From Streptomyces sp. NBC_00247 (GTDB lineage: Bacteria; Actinomycetota; Actinomycetes; Streptomycetales; Streptomycetaceae): DNA of 64,000 nt. Below are positions 59,204 through 64,000 of the stretch, piece after piece. The notes beneath the pieces are model-generated. The model ran no database searches and was not told the origin of the DNA. It was given only the letters and a program-made list of their open reading frames with translations. Where the stretch lies: assembly GCF_036188265.1 (NCBI RefSeq), contig NZ_CP108093.1, positions 5,857,001-5,921,000 on the forward strand, given 5' to 3'. Every line of letters starts with the position of its first letter. Positions within the stretch are counted from its first letter, which is position 1. The translations under genes were made by a program, and so were the position numbers.

Positions 59204-60879
59204 CCACCACCCCGGACACGGCGGCCCCGTCCCCGTACGCCGCGAAGCCCTGGACCGGGCTGCTCTCCGAGACGCAGCTCACCCCCGTCGAGCCCGCCGA
59301 GACGGTCCTGCACGCCTTCCGGGCCGCAGTCGCCCGCGCCCCGGAACATACGGCCCTCGCCTACTTCGACGGGCGGCTCGGCTACCGCGAGGCCGACGAA
59401 CTCAGCGACTCCGTCGCCGGGCACCTCGCCGCCCGGGGCCTGCGGCGCGGCGACCGCGTCGCGATCATGCTCCAGAACACCCCGCACTTCGTCCTCGCCC
59501 TGCTGGGCGCGTGGAAGGCGGGCGCCACCGTCGTCCCGCTCAACCCCATGTACAAGGCCGGCGAGGTCGCGCACGTCCTGGACGATGCCGGGGTGACCGC
59601 GCTCTTCTGCTCGGACCGGGCCTGGGAGTCGTACCTGCGCGACACCGCGGCCGCCGCGCCCGGCGTCACGATCGCCGTCACCGCCTGCGAGCTCGACCTC
59701 CAGACCGAGAACGACCCGCGCGTCCTCGGTTTCGAGCGGCTTCCGGCCCCCGGCGACACCGACGACCTGGTGGCCGTCGCCCGCAAGGGCCTCGCCGCCC
59801 CCGACGACCGCGCACTCACCGCCACCGACACCGCGCTGATCAGCTACACCTCCGGCACCAGTGGGAAGCCCAAGGGGGCGATGAACTCCCACGGCAACGT
59901 CATGGTCAACGCCGCACGCCAGCGCGAGGACCACCCGATCCCCGAGGGCGCCGCCTACTTCGCCCTCGCCCCGCTCTTCCACATCACCGGCATGGTCTGC
60001 CAGCTCGCCGCCTGCCTCGCCAACGCAGGCACCCTCGTGCTCGCCTACCGGTTCGAGGCGAGCGTGGTCCTCGAAGCCTTCGCCACCCACCGCCCCGCCT
60101 ACACCGTCGGCCCCTCCACCGCCTTCATGGCGCTCGCCGCCCACCCCGACGCCACCCCCGCCCACTTCGCATCCTTCGCGGTGATCTCCTCCGGCGGCGC
60201 ACCGCTGCCGCCCGCGCTGGTGGAGAAGTTCCGGGCGGGCTTCGGCCCGTACATCCGCAACGGCTACGGCCTCACCGAGTGCACCGCCCCCTGCGCCGCC
60301 GTACCCCCGCACCGGGAAGCCCCCGTCGACCCCGTCTCCGGAACCCTGTCGGTCGGCGTACCTGGCCCGGACACCCTCGTCCGCATCCTCGACGAGACCG
60401 GCGCGGAGGTGCCGCTCGGCGAACAGGGCGAGATCGCGGTGCGCGGTCCCCAGGTCGTGTCCGGCTACTGGAACCTCCCCGAGGCCACCGCCGCGGCCTT
60501 CCCCGACGGTGAACTGCGCACCGGAGACATCGGGTTCATGGACCGCGAGGGCTGGCTCTACGTCGTGGACCGCAAGAAGGACATGATCAACGCCTCCGGG
60601 TTCAAGGTCTGGCCCCGCGAGGTGGAGGACGTCCTCTACACCCACCCCGCCGTACGCGAGGCCGCCGTCGTCGGCGTTCCCGACGCCTACCGGGGCGAGA
60701 CGGTCCGCGCCTACGTCAGCCTCCGGCCGGGCTCCGCCGTGGCGCCGGAGGAACTGGGCGCGTACTGCAAGGAACGGCTCGCCGCGTACAAGTACCCCCG
60801 TCAGGTCGAGATCCTGGCCGAGCTGCCGAAAACGGCGAGTGGGAAGATCCTCAGGCGGGAACTGCGTTCCCCGCGATAG
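59200..60879 (+). CDS. AMP-forming acyl-CoA synthetase
   Basis: A 559-residue adenylate-forming ligase. The phosphate loop is SYTSGTSGKPKGAMNSHGN, with GYGLTECTAP (adenine-binding), GDIGFMDREGWLYVVDRKKD (ribose-binding Asp and hinge) and PKTASGKILRRELR, where the catalytic Lys in ASGKILRR is in place. It activates a carboxylic acid as the CoA thioester; chain length is uncertain (long-chain or aromatic acid). Its start overlaps the SDR stop. The TetR gene follows 37 bases later and is likely its repressor. Confidence 0.94.
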   Translation: MTTTPDTAAPSPYAAKPWTGLLSETQLTPVEPAETVLHAFRAAVARAPEHTALAYFDGRLGYREADELSDSVAGHLAARGLRRGDRVAIMLQNTPHFVLALLGAWKAGATVVPLNPMYKAGEVAHVLDDAGVTALFCSDRAWESYLRDTAAAAPGVTIAVTACELDLQTENDPRVLGFERLPAPGDTDDLVAVARKGLAAPDDRALTATDTALISYTSGTSGKPKGAMNSHGNVMVNAARQREDHPIPEGAAYFALAPLFHITGMVCQLAACLANAGTLVLAYRFEASVVLEAFATHRPAYTVGPSTAFMALAAHPDATPAHFASFAVISSGGAPLPPALVEKFRAGFGPYIRNGYGLTECTAPCAAVPPHREAPVDPVSGTLSVGVPGPDTLVRILDETGAEVPLGEQGEIAVRGPQVVSGYWNLPEATAAAFPDGELRTGDIGFMDREGWLYVVDRKKDMINASGFKVWPREVEDVLYTHPAVREAAVVGVPDAYRGETVRAYVSLRPGSAVAPEELGAYCKERLAAYKYPRQVEILAELPKTASGKILRRELRSPR

Positions 60880-60916
60880 AACACGTTCACGGTGAAGCGA
60901 AGGGCAGGTGGCGGCG

Positions 60917-61522
60917 ATGGCCAAGGCGATGGCCAGGACGATGGAGGGGAACGGGGTTCCCGTTCCCCAGCGGCTGCTGGCCGCCGCCACCCGCCTCTTC
61001 GCGGAACAGGGGTACGACCGCACCTCGGTCCAGGAGATCGTCGAGGCCGCAGGGGTCACCAAGGGGGCCCTGTACCACTACTTCGGTTCCAAGGAGGACC
61101 TCCTCCACGAGGTCTACGCCCGGGTGCTCCGCCTCCAGCAGGAGCGCCTCGACGCCTTCGCGAACGCCGACGAACCGGTGGCGAAGCGGCTGCGCGACGC
61201 CGCCGCGGACGTGGTCGTGACGACCATCGAGAACCTCGACGACGCCTCGATCTTCTTCCGCTCCATGCACCACCTGAGCCCGGAGAAGAACAAGCAGGTG
61301 CGCGTCGAACGCCGCCGCTACCACGAGCGCTTCCGCGCCCTGATCGAGGAAGGGCAGCGGGCGGGCGTCTTCTCCCTCGCCAGCCCCGCCGACCTCGTGG
61401 TCGACTACCACTTCGGCTCGATCCACCACCTCTCGACCTGGTACCGCCCCGACGGCCCGCTCACCAAGCAGGAAGTCGCCGGCCACCTCGCGGACCTGCT
61501 GCTGCGGGCGCTGCGGCCGTAG
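60917..61522 (+). CDS. TetR-family regulator of the SDR-ACS operon
   Basis: A 201-residue TetR protein; ATG 60917 is chosen, though GTG 60908, ATG 60929 and ATG 60941 are in frame. The helix-turn-helix is RLLAAATRLFAEQGYDRTSV then QEIVEAAGVTKGALYHYFGS, with KEDLLHEVY. The C-terminal half matches TetR_C members of fatty-acid/acyl-CoA regulators. It is the last gene of the operon with the SDR and acyl-CoA synthetase, and probably represses it through the TACCGACTGGTTAGTC site. Confidence 0.9.
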   Translation: MAKAMARTMEGNGVPVPQRLLAAATRLFAEQGYDRTSVQEIVEAAGVTKGALYHYFGSKEDLLHEVYARVLRLQQERLDAFANADEPVAKRLRDAAADVVVTTIENLDDASIFFRSMHHLSPEKNKQVRVERRRYHERFRALIEEGQRAGVFSLASPADLVVDYHFGSIHHLSTWYRPDGPLTKQEVAGHLADLLLRALRP

Positions 61523-61542
61523 CGGGCGTCCGCCCGCGGAGC

Positions 61543-62415
61543 TCAGCCCTTGAGCCCCCCGGCGAACCCCTTGATGACGTACCGCTGGAGCAGCAGGAAC
61601 ACCACCAGGACGGGCAGCGCGGCCAGGACGAGCCCCGCGAAGACGAGCCCGTACTCCGACACGTACTGGCCGACGAAGGAGAACACCCCCACCGGCACGG
61701 TCTCCTTGTCGGACCCGCCGAGGTAGAGCAGCGGGGTGAAGAAGTCGTTCCAGACGAAGACGGCGTTCAGGATGACCACCGTGCCGGTGATCGGCCGCAG
61801 CAGCGGGAACACGATCCGGGTGAACGCCTGCCGGTGGTCGCACCCGTCGATCAGCGCTGCCTGCGCGTAGTCGGCGGGCAGGGTGCGGACGAACCCGGTG
61901 TAGAGGAACACGGTGAACGGCAACTGGATGCCGGTGTAGAAGAGCACCATCCCCTGGTACGTCCCCAGCCAGCCGAGGCTGTCGACCAGCTTGTACAGCG
62001 GGATCATGCCCAGCTGGAAGGGCAGCACGATGCCCAGCAGGAAGAGGATGTACAGCCCGTAGCCGAGCCCCTGGGCCCGGCGGGCCAGGAAGTACGCCCC
62101 CGTCGAGCCGAGCACCACCAGCAGCAGCAGGCTGAGGGCGGTGATGACCGCGCTGTTGACGAGCGCGGGCCCCAGCGACGCGGACGACCACGCGTTGCCG
62201 AAGTTGTGCAGGGTCGGCGGGGCGGGCAGGCCCAGCGGGGAGTCGGCGATCTGCCGGGGCTCCTTGAGCGCCAGCGTGATCAGGGCGTACACCGGGAAGA
62301 GGAAGAGGACCGCGACCGCGACCATGACCAGCTCCAGGGCGTAGCTTCCGTAGCGGGCGCGGCGGCGCACGGACGTCGCCGACTTCACGGGCTTCGCGTG
62401 TTCCACGGAGTTCAC
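61543..62415 (-). CDS. Carbohydrate ABC transporter permease (MalG type)
   Basis: A 290-residue permease from GTG 62415, whose GTGA overlaps the stop of the upstream permease. Six membrane helices are predicted, beginning near ELVMVAVAVLFLFPVYALIT. The EAA loop that contacts the ATPase is YAQAALIDGCDHRQAFTRIV, in the CUT1/MalG style. The last residues are YVIKGFAGGLKG, typical for MalG. No ATPase gene is adjacent, so a shared ATPase such as the one at 34433 may power it. Confidence 0.93.
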   Translation of the reverse strand: MNSVEHAKPVKSATSVRRRARYGSYALELVMVAVAVLFLFPVYALITLALKEPRQIADSPLGLPAPPTLHNFGNAWSSASLGPALVNSAVITALSLLLLVVLGSTGAYFLARRAQGLGYGLYILFLLGIVLPFQLGMIPLYKLVDSLGWLGTYQGMVLFYTGIQLPFTVFLYTGFVRTLPADYAQAALIDGCDHRQAFTRIVFPLLRPITGTVVILNAVFVWNDFFTPLLYLGGSDKETVPVGVFSFVGQYVSEYGLVFAGLVLAALPVLVVFLLLQRYVIKGFAGGLKG

Positions 62416-63425
62416 GCGGTCACCTCCCGGGCGCGCAGGAAGCGGAGCTGGACGAGCGAGACCGCCGCGACGAAGAGCGCGAGCACCAGGGCCACGGCCG
62501 TGCTGTAGCCGAACTTCCCGTACACGAAAGCCTCCTTGAACAGGGCAGTCGAGAGGGTCTCGCTGGCGGTGCCGGGGCCGCCGTTGGTGGCCGCGTACAC
62601 CTGGTCGAAGAGCTTCAGGCCGCCGATGGTCGACAGCATGAGGTTGACGGTCAGCGCCGGGGCGAGCATCGGCCAGGTGACGTAGCGGAACCTCTGCCAG
62701 GTCCCGGCGCCGTCGATCTTCGCCGCCTCGTGGAGCTCGGGCGGCACCCCCTGGAGCCCGGCGAGGAAGATGACCATCGAGTACCCGGCGTACTGCCACA
62801 CGACCATGGCCGCCACCGACCAGAGCGCCAGCGAGGGATCGCCCAGCCAGTCCTGCCGCAGCGCGCCGAGACCGACCGCCCCCAGCAAGCCGTTGAGCCC
62901 AGCCGTGGGCTCGGGGTTGTAGACGTACTTCCACAGGAACGCGACCATCACCGGGCTGACGACCGCCGGGGCGAAGAAGACCACCCGCAGCAGCGACCTG
63001 CTCCGGATGCCGGTGTCGACCCCCAGCGCGAGCAGCAGTCCCACGACGTTCTGCACGACGACCACGGCGACGGTCAGCAGCAGCGTGTTCACCACCGAGT
63101 CCAGGGTCCGCCGGTCGTCCAGGAGCGCCCGGAAGTTCGCCAGTCCGACGAACGAGGCGTCGCCGATGCCGGACCAGTCGGTGAACGCGTACGCCACGCC
63201 CGCGAGGCTCGGGTAGAGCACCACGACCGCGTACACCAGCAGCGCGGGGACCACGAACCCCCAGGGCGGGGCCGTGAGATCGCGGCCGGGGCGGGTGCGG
63301 GCCGGCCGCGGCGGCGGGATCGGGACCGTGGGCGGTGTCTTCACGGTGCGAGCCTCGGGGCCGGGCTTCCCGGGCCGGACCCCTTCGGGCTCGATCTCCT
63401 CGGGCTGGGGGAGCGAGCGGCTCAT
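62412..63425 (-). CDS. Carbohydrate ABC transporter permease (MalF type)
   Basis: A 337-residue permease from ATG 63425; its ATGA overlaps the stop of the binding protein. A 50-residue Pro-rich cytosolic start precedes six predicted membrane helices (GFVVPALLVYAVVVLYPSLA onward). The EAA loop is LHEAAKIDGAGTWQRFRYVT. It pairs with the MalG-type protein to form the channel for a sugar or oligosaccharide. Confidence 0.93.
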   Translation of the reverse strand: MSRSLPQPEEIEPEGVRPGKPGPEARTVKTPPTVPIPPPRPARTRPGRDLTAPPWGFVVPALLVYAVVVLYPSLAGVAYAFTDWSGIGDASFVGLANFRALLDDRRTLDSVVNTLLLTVAVVVVQNVVGLLLALGVDTGIRSRSLLRVVFFAPAVVSPVMVAFLWKYVYNPEPTAGLNGLLGAVGLGALRQDWLGDPSLALWSVAAMVVWQYAGYSMVIFLAGLQGVPPELHEAAKIDGAGTWQRFRYVTWPMLAPALTVNLMLSTIGGLKLFDQVYAATNGGPGTASETLSTALFKEAFVYGKFGYSTAVALVLALFVAAVSLVQLRFLRAREVTA

Positions 63426-64000
63426 GAGGCCCTCCGGTAGGCGTCGTCCATCTGTCCGAGCGCGCCCCGGACGTCCGTCTCGCCGGACAGGAGATCCTGT
63501 ACGGCCGCGAAGTGAGCGGGCTGCACCTCGGCGTTGGGCCACCGCTGATCCATGAACGGCACGGCGCGGCCCGTGTCCACGATCGGCAGGAAGGGCTCCA
63601 GGACCGGGTCGACGGCGGTGGACGCGTCCCGCCGGAAGGGGATCGCGAAGACGGCGGACGCCCAGCGGTCGATGTTCTCCTGCTTCCCGAGGAAGGCGAT
63701 GAAGTCCGCAGCCCGGGGGTCGCGCTCGGCCCGCACGGAGACGCCGAGGCCGACCACGATGCCCGCCGGGATCCACAGCCGCGCCGGATCGTCGCCGCCG
63801 GGGAAGGGGAACATCGCCAGGTCCTCCGGGCTCTCGGTGGCCTCCCGGAACACCCCGAGCACCGCGGAGACCTGGACGGCCATCGCCGCCTTCCCGGTGG
63901 CGACCATCGCGGTCTGCTGCTCGAACGTGGTGCCGTTGGGGTTGTCGTTGAAGAAACCTTTGCGCTGGAGCTCCTGGTACCGGCCCAGGGCATCGGCCCA
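63422..64000 (-). CDS. Extracellular sugar-binding protein, C-terminal part (5' truncated)
   Basis: The frame continues past the right edge, so only the C-terminal 192 residues are visible. It matches the end of solute-binding protein family 1: QQTAMVATGKAAMAVQVSAV and FPFPGGDDPARLWIPAGIVV, then GKQENIDRWASAV. The residues run directly to the MalF-type gene with an ATGA overlap. The N-terminal signal and ligand face are outside the window, so the sugar cannot be named. Confidence 0.9.
   Translation of the reverse strand, partial: WADALGRYQELQRKGFFNDNPNGTTFEQQTAMVATGKAAMAVQVSAVLGVFREATESPEDLAMFPFPGGDDPARLWIPAGIVVGLGVSVRAERDPRAADFIAFLGKQENIDRWASAVFAIPFRRDASTAVDPVLEPFLPIVDTGRAVPFMDQRWPNAEVQPAHFAAVQDLLSGETDVRGALGQMDDAYRRAS

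Noticed and set aside
61522..61537. Hairpin GCGGGCG/CGCCCGC between the TetR and MalG-type genes
   Set aside because: Loop of only two bases and a short stem; possible terminator but too weak to list.
1..64000. rRNA, tRNA, CRISPR arrays, insertion sequences, prophage or integration sites
   Set aside because: I looked for tRNA-like cloverleaf ends, spaced direct repeats, transposase or integrase motifs and found none; absence is by eye only.

Overview
The window reads as chromosomal DNA of a Streptomyces, most like the S. griseus group. Base composition is very high GC with strong third-position GC bias, GTG starts and GGAGG-type ribosome sites are common, and ATGA/GTGA stop-start overlaps join operon genes. 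The secreted protease at 1540-2439 closely resembles streptogrisin B as I remember it, including the size of its mature part. I see no rRNA, tRNA, CRISPR array, insertion sequence, prophage or integration site.

The most interesting region is 2.7-12.2 kb, an FxSxx-COOH (Fxs) ribosomal-peptide locus. It holds a short precursor ending in Phe-Asn-Ser-Ser-Leu (FxsA), a radical SAM/SPASM cyclophane maturase (FxsB), a TIR-like protein (FxsC), and a 1310-residue protein joining a MinD-like ATPase, a TIR-like domain, an NB-ARC-type NTPase and tetratricopeptide repeats (FxsT). A SLOG-type nucleotide-binding protein and a SLATT/DUF4231-like membrane protein lie next to it. FxsB has a large second domain related to HExxH peptide hydroxylases, but its HExxH motif is lost. 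The parts suggest a RiPP tied to NLR-like, nucleotide-sensing signalling or conflict. The Fxs families are known; the biological role is not.

The rest is mostly ordinary Streptomyces chromosome. 0-2.4 kb: end of a flavin-dependent monooxygenase, a DUF1684 protein and the protease. 12.3-19 kb (minus strand): a hydrolase, a DUF3533-like membrane protein, and a dnaE2/ImuB-like mutasome operon with a candidate LexA box. 19.2-19.9 kb: two decayed gene remnants on opposite strands. 20-26.3 kb: a secreted lipase, a methyltransferase-Nudix-VOC fusion facing a DUF402-VOC fusion, an acetyltransferase, a GntR regulator and an AAA ATPase. 26.5-36.8 kb: a small protein, a lone type-ISP-like protein, a GntR regulator with homogentisate dioxygenase (hmgA), a TetR regulator, a molybdopterin oxidoreductase, a MalK-type ATPase and a MarR-like regulator. 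37-39.7 kb: DUF4097 plus a DrrAB-like exporter.

39.9-64 kb is rich in acyl-CoA and aldehyde metabolism: aldehyde dehydrogenase, alcohol dehydrogenase, acyl-CoA dehydrogenase, MaoC hydratase, SDR, acyl-CoA synthetase and three TetR regulators. Between them lie PhoD, PPK2, an EamA exporter, SoxR, a penicillin acylase, a NamZ-type hydrolase, and at the right edge a sugar ABC transporter whose binding protein runs out of the window. Two operator-like palindromes each occur twice in this region (39882/47755 and 49539/50823), which points to small regulons.
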